This document shows positions 43,963 to 56,405 of a stretch of 64,000 nt of DNA, piece by piece (position 1 is the first letter of the stretch; each line of letters starts with the position of its first letter). The position numbers and the translations under genes are program-made. The notes beneath the pieces are model-generated. The model saw nothing but the letters and a program-made list of their open reading frames with translations. It searched no databases and was not told the DNA's origin. The DNA is from Symsagittifera roscoffensis (Eukaryota; Xenacoelomorpha; Acoela; Convolutidae), in contig NC_087068.1 in assembly GCF_963678635.1 (NCBI RefSeq), positions 20,923,029-20,987,028 on the forward strand, written 5' to 3'.

Positions 43963-45331
43963 ATGTAAAAACATCGAATCTCAAACAATTGAATTCGATG
44001 GCATTTTTTTCGGCAAAATAACTCTGGCAATAGATAAAGTTTACACTTTCTGTCGATCATAACGTCATATAATTTCATTGAACTGTAAATGGTAAGTTCC
44101 ATTAAAGGGTAAGTTTTGGATGGTAACTTTGTAATGTAAAGACATCAAATTTGAAAAATATCCTATTTTTTTTAGAAAATTTTCAAGGAATCACAAGTGT
44201 TTGGATAATTTTTGAAAATGATCTTCTTCTAATTGTTGAAAACGCTATAAAACGTGAAAAGCGTCAAAACATCAAAACATAAATTGTTGATTAATTGTTA
44301 ACATGCTAAGACAACGATACAAAATTTGATTGATACTATGATTTTGTTCTTCTTTTTTCCCTCAACAAAAACAGAAAGACGATAAGTTATGGCTTAACTT
44401 AGGCTATGATACCTGTTATAAAGTGTTCTGACGACCCGAAAAAATGCTCAGATCAGTTGAATTCATGCTGAAATTTTCGAATTCTCGGAAGAACCCTATA
44501 AAAATTCATAGTTTTTGATGAAGTGAAGTAAAGTGTTTCATATTAGTTTCAGCATCTATCCACGTTTTCAGCTTACAAGTTTTACACAAAAACTTTATGT
44601 ATTTTTCAAAGCAACTACGAAGAGTTTTGTTAAAACCTTATTTCAAATGATGAACCCTAGAAAAATTTTTTGAAATTTCTTGGCCAAAGTTTATGAATCA
44701 ACTCTCCCTCGATTTTTTGTGAAAGATTACTTTTGCCCAATTTTTGCCCAAGTTTATACAACACTACAATTTCGGAAAAATGTTTCACATTAATATAATA
44801 AAATTAAGAGCTTGAAAAGAATTAATAAAAAAGGTCATGAAACGTTTTGAAAAGTATTTTAGAATGTGGATGAAATGAAACCAAAACTTCTTCGTAACTG
44901 ATTGTGCGCATCAAATTTTAGTAATATCGAATTTCAAACTATTGAATTAGAGAGTTTTTTCTCGGCAAAATAACTCTGGAAATAGATAATTTTTGGCATT
45001 TTCTGTCGATCATAACATCATATAACTTCCTTAAACTGCTCCAAAGACTTACAAATTGGCGCAAGCTAGCCACGAGAACCGGTAATAATGTCCTTGAGAC
45101 AAATTGCTCTTTTTTGGCGGGCAGCATTAATCAAGGCTTAAATGAATTAGAACCAAAAAAAACAGTTAAAAAAGGATATAATCCCCTTTTTTCATTATAT
45201 AAAAACTTGGGGAGGTGGGGACTCGAACCTACGTCATTTGTCATGTCTGTATAGTCGGCATTACTGTAGCTTAGGCCGCTCGGCCAACTGTTCTTATTTT
45301 ATATGCATTTATACTCTACATTTGCGTTGCA
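43963..45331 (-). repeat. 5' LTR-like repeat of the BEL/Pao element, rearranged
   Basis: Positions 44105-45331 match 34640-35877 in order and orientation. The outer (5') end lies near 45331. Its inner end differs: instead of the ACATATACTACTCAACA end there is an extra copy (43963-44090) of the internal segment 44920-45045 (CAAAATAACTCTGG, CGATCATAACRTCATATAA), so one side has been rearranged by duplication. Confidence 0.6.
45209..45290 (-). repeat. tRNA-derived segment with A and B boxes in the LTR-like repeat
   Basis: On the minus strand it reads CAGTTGGCCGAGCGGCCTAA (D-arm/A-box like that of tRNA-Leu or tRNA-Ser) and, about 45 bp later, TAGGTTCGAGTCCCCACCTC, with an exact B box GGTTCGAGTCC. 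Acceptor and T stems do not pair well, so it is not a working tRNA. It lies 40 bp inside the LTR-like end, after two TATAAA-like motifs. It may be a captured SINE head or an internal Pol III promoter-like element. Confidence 0.6.
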
Positions 45332-47600
45332 ATACTGATCACTATCTCTTTTTCGCTTCGATAATATAGCATGAATATTCTGTATAAATTTTCTAAGCTT
45401 ATCCTTGTGTTCTGCCTTATGTAGGTTATCGCTTTTGAACTCAATTTAAATGAGAATTTAGTCAAAACTGGGGAAATTAGGAGCGAGTTAATATCAATTG
45501 AATGAAGAATTTGCTGGCAGAGGCAAATTGGAAAAGGCAATCGACTAAAAATCACCTTGTATTTTGTACATGCTTACCTTTAGCAGAGAACAATTCCTTT
45601 TTCAGTTTCTAATTATTTTTTTTAAGCAAACACATTGTTTTTTTAATCACTAACAATCGTTTTTCTTGCGACGAACTAATTTTCTGTCTTTTTGTCGGAA
45701 TTTCTAATGAAAGAGAATTGGCACCAATTGAATCATTCAAAGTGAAACACATAATCACATGGTAGCAATGAAAATACATAGGAGTACTTGGACGAAAAAG
45801 TTTCAACATAAATTTTTGGTTTCTATCTGAAAAGCCTCGATGTCTTTTTTTGCAGTAAAAATTTTTACGTGTTATTCATTGCAATACAAAAAGAAATAAG
45901 CAAAAAAACCCAGTTAAGAAAAAACGTTCCAATAAACTCTAAAAATTGACTCAGAAAACAAAATCCAGGTATCAACTGTATCGATTGACCGTTTTTTTTT
46001 AAAAACTAAAGCACAATTTATTCATCCTAAATTCTACACTTCATCCTAGTTTTATAACTAAAAAAAACTGAAGCTAATGAGAGCAGAAATAGGAATTGCT
46101 CAGTAGATCTGATTTTTGATTTGTGCTTTATTTATTAGTTTCCATAAGAACTAGTTTTGTTGATTTTCAATTAACCAAACATTTTTTTCTCGGAGTTACT
46201 TAGTTCGAAGAAAATCCTTAAAAGATCTGAATTTTTGAATAAATATACTTAACTCATCAAAAAAAAACTCCAATACTTTTCACATAATTACCAGAATTTC
46301 AGTGATATATGTTGGCTTTTTTTTTAACTTCTAACTTTTAACCTAAATTGAAACAAAATGATCTAAAAGCTCTTGGAGAATCAAATTGATTTTTTGATTT
46401 GTTTTGTCAAAAAATTTCATCTTGAAAATTTTGAAAATTTTTTGGTTTTTGGTTGATCTGCCAATTTCAAGATGGCTCCAGTTTGAACAAAAACTTACTC
46501 GGTAAAAGGTATCATTTCAACGATTGTTTAAAAATTCAAAGCAAAATTGACACCAAAAACTCAATTGCTACAAAACTTCAGAAAAAAATCTGAACCAGAT
46601 AGCTGTATGTTCTTGCTTTAGCCTTGACTTTCATCTTTGAAAAGAATTTTCGAAGCAGTCTTATGCTTATTGTTATCTGGAAATGTTCAAAGTTCAACAA
46701 AATAATCTAACTTTTTTTCTTTCTTTGTCTTTTATCAAAAACAGTTAAGAAAAATCAAAATTTTTCAAACATAAGAAAGAATTTATATGCTTGAAAGCGC
46801 GCTACTCTTTAAACTCAATCAAAGGCGCTAACAAGGACGTTTGCAAAAAGATAGCTTGGCAAAACTAGTCGATGTTTTATAATCATCCATATTTTTTAAG
46901 CAATTTTTAATGAATACTTTTCCATTTGATAAATCTTTTTAAGTATCTTACAGCATAATTTATTCAAAACAACAAAAACGCCGTAAACAAGCCATCATTG
47001 CAGTTTTCAATGTAAATTAAACATTTTGAATTGATTTTCGATGAATTGTTCAACATGATTTGTATCCGATTATCACTCGAGTTGGATTTATCATCAATCA
47101 GAAACTTTTTAAAAAAACATAAAATAGCGATTAAGATATGCGCTGAAAATACTTCATAGTATTTATTTAAAAAAATTAAAAATTCAACTTTACCAAAATG
47201 GTGAAGATTTTTAAGTTTTTTCAAGCCTTAGTTTCTCAGTAAAGTTTTTACTTATAGTAATTTTCCTATGTTTTGGAATATAAAGTTTTAAAATTAGCTT
47301 CTCGTGGAGTGTGTTTGGAAGCTGCGGCTCGTCTTTCGCATCACATTGAAAAAATTAATTTTTCAAAAAAAAAACAATTGTTTTTCATGATGTGAATTTC
47401 AATATCTCGCTGCTATAAGAATGAAAACTACAATTTGAACACTTCAAAACTCCCCAGGTCAGCCGATGATTTGATGTATTTTGGCGTGTGTAACATATAC
47501 CACCCACACTCAAGACATGCAACTCGTTCGGTTCTATTGAGTGATGACATCTCAATAAGAAGGGAAAGAACTTGAGTTTTTTTCTACCTCAACTACCATC
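45332..47600. other. No gene seen
   Basis: AT-rich. Several short minus-strand frames (45316, 45609, 46964) have background composition. No repeat structure beyond mononucleotide runs. Confidence 0.45.
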
Positions 47601-47614
47601 ATCTACCTCATCTT

Positions 47615-47620
47615 TATAAA
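47615..47620 (+). promoter_or_regulatory. Possible TATA box
   Basis: TATAAA, 106 bp upstream of the ATG at 47726, within a stretch of repeated CAACTACCATC-like words. Weak by itself in AT-rich DNA. Confidence 0.25.
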
Positions 47621-47725
47621 CAATTTAATTTCATCTTAACTACCGTCAACTACTTCCTCTCTCAGCTCTAAGTCTGTCCTTGTTTTTTTTACATTCTGTA
47701 TCTTTAACTCAACTTTTTGCTCAAA

Positions 47726-48030
47726 ATGACCTTCTCAGTGCAAAACAGCATTCTCACGTACTCGGTAGACTTTTCGACTGATCTAGCACAAATCCAAGTG
47801 CGAGAAATGTCGATCACAGAGAACCAACTTGGAACAATGAAGATTTTGGAGGAAGCGTCTGAGCATGTGCAATTGAATTACCACGAGATTCCTGACTCTA
47901 GATAGGTGGCTCAGCCAATCACGACCTCCTCTATCCCTGGGAGGAGGGGATGGCATCAGCCAAAATGGCATGAAGATGAGGGGCTCTCTGAAACAGTGTT
48001 GCCTCCAGCAACACAACAACCACAATAGTC
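47726..48030 (+). CDS. Unidentified gene-like island, frame broken by one TAG
   Basis: An ATG in a good context (TCAAAATGACC) starts 59 codons: MTFSVQNSILTYSVDFSTDL, QVREMSITENQLG, KILEEASEHVQLNYHEIPDS. TAG follows at 47903, then the same frame stays open 41 codons (VAQPITTSSIPGRRGWHQP) to TAG at 48026. GC content is clearly higher than the flanks. It may be a short protein, an exon whose donor lies at the AG|gtggct next to the first stop, or a decayed gene. No family recognised. Confidence 0.4.
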
Positions 48031-48180
48031 GTGTCCAATCAATTTTCAGCAATTTTTATAAACTTTTTATGTAAAAGTCGTGTCCAATCACAAGTAAAGT
48101 TTATTTTAGAATCTTTTTACAGGTTGTCGTTTCCGATCACCAAATTTTTTTTCTTGTTCTGGTTGTCGTATACGACCAGA
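48018..48180. repeat. Spaced repeats of GTCGTGTCCAATCA
   Basis: GTCGTGTCCAATCA occurs at about 48028 and 48078, GTCGTTTCCGATCA at about 48127 and GTCGTATACGACC at about 48167, at 40-50 bp intervals, directly after the 47.7 kb island. Confidence 0.65.
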
Positions 48181-48780
48181 AAAAATTAACTTTTAGGACT
48201 TAACTCTTCCAAATAAGTTAAAAAAAAACAGTGGAAAATACAAAATGAATGACCTCATGTTGTTTGGTGTAACAATAAAAAATATCGCCGACATAAGTAG
48301 CACAGTAATGAAAACTATAACCAGTAGCATCTCTGTGAGATTTCTCATCAAGTCAAATGAATTTCTTGAATATAATCAATGAAAAACTGTTGATGTTTTA
48401 GTAGATGGGCAAGTTCTTTGGTTTTGATCTAAATTTGAGGAGATAGCTCAAAGTTGATGAGTTTTTCAATGCAGACTTCTGGAAATTTCAATCCGATCTT
48501 GATTACGTAGGATTTTGAACTTTGATAACCTTGAAAAAAAATAATTTTTTTTTACGAGGGAGTTTTGACAAAAATGGCTGTTGGGTAGGGTATAAAAAAA
48601 AGAATGATTCGTTGATAAATTATCCTTCAATTTTTTTTCGGATAACTCACTACACAAAAGTCCAAAAAATTATCAAAAAATTGAAGGAAAACATCTCATT
48701 CATCAATAAAATCGATTGGAAATTTTTTAAATTTTTTTTTTGTAAAGTTACTCCAGGAAATTAAAATGATTTCGATGGAC

Positions 48781-48955
48781 AAATTTAGAACAATCATGAA
48801 GTTTTTCAACAGTTAACAAAAAAATCACTAATGAAAAACATTGAAGCAATCAAATTTAGAACAATCATGAAGTTTTTCAAAAACAAATTTAGAACAATTA
48901 TGAAGTTTTTCAACAGTTAACAAAGAAATTACTATTGAAAAACATTGGACTCTGA
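48781..48955. repeat. Tandem repeat with AAATTTAGAACAATCATGAA
   Basis: Three copies of AAATTTAGAACAATYATGAA-GTTTTTCAA are present. The first and third are followed by CAGTTAACAAAAAAATYACT and GAAAAACATTG, while the middle copy is shortened. Confidence 0.8.
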
Positions 48956-49559
48956 TTGGTTGATCTCGAACAAACAAGGTTAGTAGAAGATTAATCGATT
49001 GTGATTGGATGATTTTCCCTAAGCAACAGCTTCAGCTATCAGTTTTCAAACTTCCTTGTTAATGTGCTTGTTTGAGTTCAAAGAGTAGCGCGTTTTCAAG
49101 CAGATAATTGGTTGCTTATGTCTCGAAGATCATGATTGCTTGCAATTTTTGATAACTGACAAAAAAGAAAAAATTTAGAAATTTGAATGGAACTTGAACA
49201 ATTCCAGATATCAATATAAAAAAGTCTGCAATGAAAATTCACTTCACATTTAAAAAGTATGGTTAAAACAGGAATATACAAACATGGTTCAAACATTTTT
49301 TTCTGAAGCTTCTTAGCGAATAGAACTTTGGTGTCAGCTTTGCTTTGGATTCTGAAACGATTGTTGAAATGATACCATTTTCCGAGATAGTTTTTGCTCA
49401 AGTTTGTCTCTGCTAAAGATAAACATGAACAAAAAACAGGGTAATGTTTAGATTATTGTCTTTCTAGTCTTACCTCTACCAGCAAAATGTTCGTTTAATT
49501 GACATTAGCTTCCCTTAAATTCCCCACTTCTGACCACCAAGTTTCTACAGAACGTTCTT

Positions 49560-50645
49560 GATAAAACACGTAGTAGAAGCGAAAAAGAAATACTGATCAG
49601 TTATGAAGAAGTTTTTGTTTCATTTCATCCACATTCTGTATTTTTTAACAAACTTTCACAAATTTTTATGGTATTTCAACCTTGAAAAGTTCAATTTACA
49701 ACCTTAAATGAAAATTACCATATTTGAAAAACAAAAAAATTTTCATAAATTGGAGTTTTGAGGAGTTTTCTCATAACTTGAAGTTTTTTTTCCAAAAAGA
49801 AGCGAGGAAGAGTAAATCATGAGCTTTGCTCAGACTATTTCAAAAGTTTTACTAGAAAAGATTATCTGAATTGAGGTTTTAACAAAAGTCATTTTAGCTG
49901 GACTAAAAAACAATAAATTCTGATTTAGATGAACGAAAAACTAGTTGAATATTTACATGAAAGGAGTAAAATGGAAAAAGTTTGGATAAATGCTGAGTCT
50001 AATAAGAAAAACTGTACTCCACTTTTTCAAAACTTATGGTAGTTTTGCTCATTTTTCCAAGAAGTCAGAAGTTTCAGCATAGATTTAACTGATCTGATAA
50101 TTTTTCTGGTCGTCAGAACACTATAAAACACGCATCATATCCTAAAATGATTCAAAACTTGTCGTTTTTCTATTTTTTCAAGGGAAAAATGAAGAAAAAA
50201 CTCAAATTTGACGCCATTAGAAGATGATCATTTTCAAAAATTAGCCAAATACTTGTGGTTGCTTGAAAATTTTAAGGTTTTTTCTCCAAAATTGATGTTT
50301 TTGCACTAAGAACTATCATCCGAAAGTTACCATTCGAAAGTTTTTATTAGACGCTGAGAAACCTATTCCTTGTTTTAATACATAGGACTGTAAATTTTCC
50401 CGTTTGGGAATTTGAGCATTTGCTGTATTCGCAAAGATGGGCGCCAAAACTTTTTTTCCTCGAAACTTACCATCTTACCATGTGAAACTCTGAAAACTCT
50501 ACCCTTAATACATGGGAAATCGATTCCCTATAGTAATATATAGGGTGCTGACTGGATACTCTCTAGCCTATAAAAATAAAACATGGGGGCCAGAACCCAC
50601 TCCCCTTAAGCTGGTTCTACCCGACATATACTACTCAATAGACAA
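49560..50645 (+). repeat. Inverted fragment of the BEL/Pao LTR-like repeat
   Basis: Read on the opposite strand to the 34.3-35.9 kb copy. It shares ACTACTCAA.AGACAACTA, GGCGCC.AA, TTACCATCTTACCATGTGAA and the segments around TCAAGG. Homology extends beyond the putative LTR end into TCAATGAAGGCC, so the flank was duplicated too or the true border lies further out. Confidence 0.65.
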
Positions 50646-50689
50646 CTAGAAAAGAATCAATGAAGGCCAGGAATGCTAAGATTTTTTCG

Positions 50690-51225
50690 TCTTTCTGTAT
50701 TTTTGAGGAAAAAATGAAGAAAAACTCAGTTTTTTAATAAAATGTGTATCATTGTCTTAACATGATACCAATTAGTTAACAATTTGGTTTTTGGAAATTT
50801 TTACGTTACCTTTATGAAATAAGATCAAATTTTTCACAATTCGAAGAATATCGATTTTAAAAACTAACCAAAAGCTTTTGATTTCTGACAAGTTTTCTGA
50901 AAAATTGAGACTTTTCTCAAAAACTTGAGGTTTTTTTGCAAAAAAAATTTACCACCTGAAACTTACGATTCGAAACCTATTACAAGGCATTGAAAAATGA
51001 ATTCTTTTTCTTAATAAATATGATTTAACACATACCCGATTGTGATCTTTAACATTGCTGTAACGGCAAATTCGGGCGCCAAAAACAATTTCACTCCAAA
51101 TTTACCAGCTTACTATCTGAAACTCTGAAACCTATATCCTTACAGCAGGGGATACTCTATAGTCTATGTTAATGCATGGCGGTCAGCAACTCCGCGCTAA
51201 ATCTACCCGACATATACTACTACGT
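50690..51225 (+). repeat. Second inverted LTR-like fragment
   Basis: A diverged copy of the same sequence: TTAACATGATACCAATTAGT, the GGCGCC block near 51070, GATACTCTATAGTCTATGTT and ACCCGACATATACTACT ending near 51218. It lies head to tail with the copy at 49560-50645. Confidence 0.6.
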
Positions 51226-51589
51226 TGGCAAATTCTAAATTTATTGTTTTCAAAATATTATCTAGCTGCAAATCAAGTAACGCAAAGAATTAATGGAAGA
51301 GGCTCAGAAACAAGAGGCTCATAATAAAGCGCTCTAAGTTCTGATTTTAAATTGAAAAAAAAATCAGATTGTTGAGGAATACAGGTTACAAAATTTAGAC
51401 TCTTGTTGTAATTTCGAGAGTTACAGGAGCGAGTATATAGGAGCGAGAAAATAAGCATAAGTTAGTCTTTTTACTGAGTTGAGCCGTCCAAATTTGTTTT
51501 TATTTGAGCAAAAATAGCTTTCGGTCAGCCTTTAACAATCTTTTTTCATATTTTTTCTGCTAAAAATCTAAAGAATTTTTTTATTTTTT

Positions 51590-52745
51590 TTTATATTCGA
51601 TTCTGAATAGTATACAGAAGTGGCTAGCAGAATACCCCTCTCTAATTTACACAAATTTAATCCCTTTAAAGTTTAAATTTTGTTACATTTGTTTCTTCTC
51701 ATGTTTTATAAGGAAATACAGAGAGGTACCGTGCGACCACTTTCAAAGATTGAAAAAATTGACGTTATTTGTGCATTTTTTCAAAGCTTCACGAAAGAAA
51801 ATTCAACTCGCTAATTTCAGAGTTAACTTTTAGTTTTTGGTTTATTTTTTAAAAATGTTTGCGCAATCAAATTTGTTCTAAAAGCTCATGAGATTAATTT
51901 AGCAAATTGGTATTTATAATATATGGGTACAAATTGTTTTTACCAATTCACTCCTGAAGCAACCATTTTTTTGTACGATTGAATTATCGACTTTTACAGA
52001 CATTTTTGAAGAATGGAGTGGCCAGTTTTGAGCAGAGTAGCTTAACTGTTGCTCTTCTGTGTGTTAGTAGTGAACTGTTTTTTTTTATCTTGTGAAAACT
52101 TTATCGGTAAACTTTTTAGAACGGTTGAAATTCTACAAAGTGTTACGACCGTGTTAGATTGCTCATAACGGTTTGAAAATTAGAGAGATACTGAAAAACT
52201 TCAAAATCTTTCCCTTTTTAAGTTCCACGTAAATTGAGTTTGCTTATACGTCAGCTAGTGAAAAACTGAAACATTTACCTTGGTAGACAGACAAAAATTT
52301 TTAACAAGAGAGAAAAGCGAGCAATTTTGAAGTGTTCTCCAAAACCAGAAAAACTACTCGAAATCAGAAAACGCTCTCGCACTAATTTGTATTCAACAAT
52401 TTTATGAGTGTTGCATATGCTATGCTCTCAAGATCACCTAGCAAAAAATGTATCATAACTTTTTGAAAACTTCAATTATGCTGTGTAAACTTCAAAATAA
52501 AATGAAAGAAATAGAAACGCATTAAAATTTGTGAAATCAAAACTGAAAATCAGAACAACAGTTGTTTAGAAGTAAGATATAATAAAAAGAAGGCCGAACT
52601 AAAATCGAAAAGACGCTTTTGCTATTGTTTAGCGATTATAACAAATGAATAAATCATTTACCAGAGTCAAGTTTCGGTACCAATGGAAAGTTCGATTTGA
52701 TTTTTAGAAATGACTCTTTTTGTTGAATAAGTTTTGGGGAAAAAA
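51590..52745 (+). repeat. Segmental duplication, copy 1 (partner 55177-56405)
   Basis: Shared in order with the partner about 3.59 kb away: TCGATTCTGARTAGTAT, AAGTGGCTAG, GGTACC.TGCGAC, TTAGATTG, GCTCATAACGGTT, and ACTGAAAATC-type segments near the end. Copies are diverged by many small changes. A partial third copy of the last part is at 53500-53840. Confidence 0.75.
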
Positions 52746-52779
52746 TTGGGCCAGCAGCATTTATCTTATACAGTACTTC

Positions 52780-53160
52780 CATCAACCCATCCGGGAAGTT
52801 TTCTAGCCATCCATTCACCAAACTCTCAATCCAAACAGCAATCCAATCAACTATTTGACCAACCAAATAAACAGCCATTAAGTCAAAAACTCGTCAATCC
52901 GTACATCCATCTAGCAAACCGTTAATTTTTTAAATCAACTAAACAGCCATTCAATAACTAGTAAAGCAAGTATTCCATCATCCATTTATACTTTGAACCA
53001 TCATACAGGACATGTTCCAGCCACCATTTCAACCATTAATCAAGCAATCCAATAATTAGTCAAGCATACAACAATACAACCATCCAACGAGCCAAAAATT
53101 TATCCATCAAGACATCGACCAGTTTAAATGAGCCAACAACAAACCAGCTATCAAACCAAG
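52780..53160 (+). repeat. C/A-rich low-complexity tract (CCATC/CAACC words)
   Basis: About 380 bp of plus-strand sequence nearly free of G, built from CCATCCATTCA, CAATCCAATCAA and CCAACCAAAT words. The strong strand asymmetry contrasts with its flanks and suggests an expanded, decayed simple repeat. Confidence 0.75.
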
Positions 53161-53209
53161 TTAATCAAACTTTGAAAATTTTTGACCGTGCAAAAACTAT
53201 GTTTCTAAA

Positions 53210-54215
53210 GTACTTAGGGTATTTTTTGACCGTGATCGACCTAATTTTTGTATTTTTTAGTGCTCTGGACTCATGCTCGAGTATGTGTTTGATCTAAGCG
53301 TCTGTCTCGACGTTTAGTTTTTGGCTGCTTTTTCTCATTGAGCTCAGCGAGTTTAATTTTTACGATCTCCATGTGATTCTAATGTACAAGTTTTTCCCTC
53401 ATGTATCTTTTTAACTAAAGCACTAAAAAGGTTTTTGCATGTGATGCACTGGATGTAACCCTCGTCATTTTTTTTATTTTGCAATCAACAGAAATCAATC
53501 TAAATCTCATAACGGTTCGAACTTTCCAACTCTCTGAATATCGATTCAACATTTTTTCATGAGCTTTGTATTTGCTCTCCCCCAACATCACAAAGTGAAA
53601 ACGTTTCATAGAATTTTGAAAACAACAATTACGTTATGTAAACCTCCATTGAAACAAAAAATGGAAACGCGATAAAATTTGTGACAGCAAAAGAGAAAAA
53701 TCATAACTAAAGTTGTTTAGGAGAAAAAGTTATAATGAGAAAGCTGATACAAAATCAAATAAGCGCTTTGGCTAGTGCTTTGCGATAATTTACCGAAGCA
53801 ACTGAATAACTTTGGAGAATTATTGCTAATATGAAAGCTGGAAGTAAATCAAACTTTGAAAACTTTTGACCGTGCAAGAACTATGTTTCCAAAGTACTTA
53901 AGATTTTTTTTACCGTGATCGACCCAGTTTTTGTATTTTTTGACTGTTCTGGACTCATGCTCGAGTATGTGTTCGATCTAAGCGTCTGTCTCGACTTTTA
54001 GTTTTTGATTGAGCTTTCTCATTGTGCTCAACTAGTTTAAATTTTACGATCTCCATGTGATTCTAATGTACAAGTTTATTCATCAAGTATTTTTTAAGGG
54101 GCTAAAACAAGCTCGCTCAAATCACTAAAAAAGTTTTTGCATGTGATGCACTGGTAGCTATCCTCATCATTTTTTAAATTTTGCAATCAACAGAAATCAA
54201 TAAATAAACAAATTG
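53210..54215 (+). repeat. Tandem duplication, about 670 bp period
   Basis: TTTTTGACCGTG begins two units near 53182 and 53860. Each contains CTCATGCTCGAGTATGTGTT, GATCTAAGCGTCTGTCTCGA and GTGATTCTAATGTACAAG. A third relative is at 33985-34275. Between them, 53500-53840 repeats part of the 51590/55177 duplication. Confidence 0.75.
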
Positions 54216-55176
54216 AAAAGTCTTTATTTCAGCTATTTTAAAATTTTATTAGAAAACAAAGAAAATAAATCAATAAGTATTAAAACTTTCCAAAAATAAT
54301 CATACATGAAGCATCACTATTTAATTGTGTGATTCAAATTATCCACGTGAAATCTGCACGGGCCGCATGTTGTTGATTTTGAGTGCGTGTTGGGACGCCA
54401 GCAATCAACTCATTGACTTGAAAGAAACTTTTGCCTATCATTTGAAAAATGTGGCTGTTTTAGAAAAAAAAGAGTAAAAGCAAAAGTATTTAAAACGTGT
54501 TGATCAAGTTTTTTTTAACAAAAACTTTCAAAGCATCTTCCACTATCGAACATCAAAAGTCGCAGGTCACAAAAAACGCGATTGAAGCCTATTTTTGAAA
54601 GTGTTTTTTAATTTTCCAGATTCTCTTGCGAAAAAAAATTACTTTCAAATCCAGCTTTCTAAAATTACTTAAGGTATTTAAAAAATTGATATTTTTAAAA
54701 TCTTTTTTGATTTTTTTTGTAATTTTCTCAAAACACAAAGATGTTTGAGGCCAATTCTTTAATACTTTGAAATTGGAAAGTTGTTTTTTTTTCAACAAAT
54801 GAGTCTGCTTTCTTTGTTTCTGAGCGTTTATTGATGTTTTTCCAGTTATCTTTTGGCTATTTCTTAAATTACTTTATTTTCAAATTAATTTTCAGCCAAA
54901 AAGCGTAGAGTACAATTAATTATTGGAAGAAGCTGAAAGAGATAGATCAGAATAAGTGCCTCTAATTTGTGATTCAAACGACATAAAAAATGGGAAAAAA
55001 ATCGGTTTCAAATTTTACACACTTATTATATTTTCGATATTTTTTTAACCATCTTCTTCAGATATTTCTTCTTCTAAAACCTAACGATTCTGCAAAAGAT
55101 TTTTTTTCTTTTTTTCCATTTTTTATTAATTCTTTTCCTTTTCCTTACATACTGTTGTCAAACATTGCTAATTCAT
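54216..55176. other. No gene seen
   Basis: AT-rich. A 106-codon frame at 54990-55310 is rich in Phe, Leu and Ser from T-rich sequence and is judged chance. Confidence 0.45.
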
Positions 55177-56405
55177 TATTGCTATCGATTCTGAGTAGTA
55201 TTCAAAAGTGGCTAGGACTTTTCTCTAACTTACATAATTTTATCCCCCTAAAAACCCCCCTTAATTTTATCCACCTTAAATTTCCTATACTTTTGGCATT
55301 TCATGTTTGATAGGGAAATATATAAAGGTACCTTGCGACTATTTTCAAAGTTTGGGAGTATTGACTTTTTTTGCAGTTTTTTCTAAGTTCTAAGTACAAA
55401 TTTCACCGCGCTTTCTTCAGGATTATTTTTTAGTGACTGCTTTTTTTAAAATTTTTTGAGCAGTTAGTTAGTTCTAACGGTTCATGAGGGTTATAGAACC
55501 AATTGGTTTTTAAAGTGAAGGCTAGGTACAATCTTTCCTACCAATTCAACCGTTAACTAACCAACTTTTTTAGTACGATTGATTTATCGTTTTGACAAAC
55601 AATTTTTCGGGTATTGAAGAGGAGTTGAATGATTTGAAGAATCGGGTGGGCAATTTTGACAGCGTAGTTTTTTTTAATCTATGTGCTAGTAGTGAAATGA
55701 TTAATTATCTTGTAAAAACTTTCTCGGTAAAATCTATAGAAAAATTGAAATTATACAAATTACTGTGGCCGTTTTAGATTGTTTATAGTTATGATTGCTC
55801 ATAACGGTTCGAAGTCTCGAGAGATGGTGAAAAAATTCTGAATCTCATAGTTTTTAGTAAAATGAGTCGCTTCAATTAGCGAAAAGCTAATAAAAATACC
55901 TAAGTAGACGTACCAGAGCTTTCAAAAAAAAGCAAAATGCAAGCAGCTTTGTAATGTTTAGCAAAACCACAAAAGAAAAAGGGAACCAAAAAAAACAGTC
56001 GCACCAATTTCGATTCAAAATTTTTTCAGGAGTATTGTATTTGCTCTCCCCCAATATCACAAAATGATAATTTTTCATAGAATTTTGAAAACAACAATTC
56101 AGTTGTGTAAACCTCAATTAAAACAAAAAATGGAAATGCAATAAAATTTGTGAAAGCCAAAACCAAAAATCATAACTGAAGTTGTTTAGGAGAGAAAAGT
56201 TATAATTAGAAAGCTGAAACAAAATCAAATAAGCGCTTTGGCTAGTGATTTGCGATAATTTACCGAAGCAACTGAATAACTTTGGAAAATATTTGCTAAT
56301 ATGAAAGCTGGAAAGACGAGCTAAGTCAAATTTCACTATGGAAAGTTTGATCTGAGTTGAAGAAAAAAATTGTTGAGTGTTTTGTTTGTGAGAAACAAAT
56401 TTTGG
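55177..56405 (+). repeat. Segmental duplication, copy 2
   Basis: Partner of 51590-52745. Relative to copy 1 it carries an insertion with CCCCCTAAAAACCCCCC near 55240 and keeps GCTAGTGATTTGCGATAATT, which is also in the 53.7 kb fragment. Confidence 0.75.

Larger units (their letters stand above)
34342..45331 (-). mobile_element. Decayed BEL/Pao-type LTR retrotransposon (whole element)
   Basis: Read on the minus strand: LTR-like repeat (45331 to about 43963), leader, gag, aspartic protease, reverse transcriptase, RNase H, integrase, a GGGGGGA polypurine tract, and a second LTR-like repeat (35877 to 34342). The order gag-PR-RT-RH-IN, the WYLPHHPV entry to the RT and the long C-terminal domain after integrase are typical of BEL/Pao elements. 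Every domain carries frameshifts or stops, and the protease and integrase catalytic positions are altered, so the element cannot move by itself. It is the largest annotated unit of the window and explains most frames between 35.8 and 42.6 kb on both strands. Confidence 0.88.

Noticed and set aside
45209-45290. Functional tRNA gene (Leu/Ser type)
   Set aside because: The A and B boxes are present but the acceptor and T stems do not pair and no anticodon arm can be drawn.
54990-55310. 106-codon hydrophobic frame that could be a membrane protein
   Set aside because: Phe/Leu/Ser content follows from T-rich sequence. It lies in non-conserved DNA beside a duplication.
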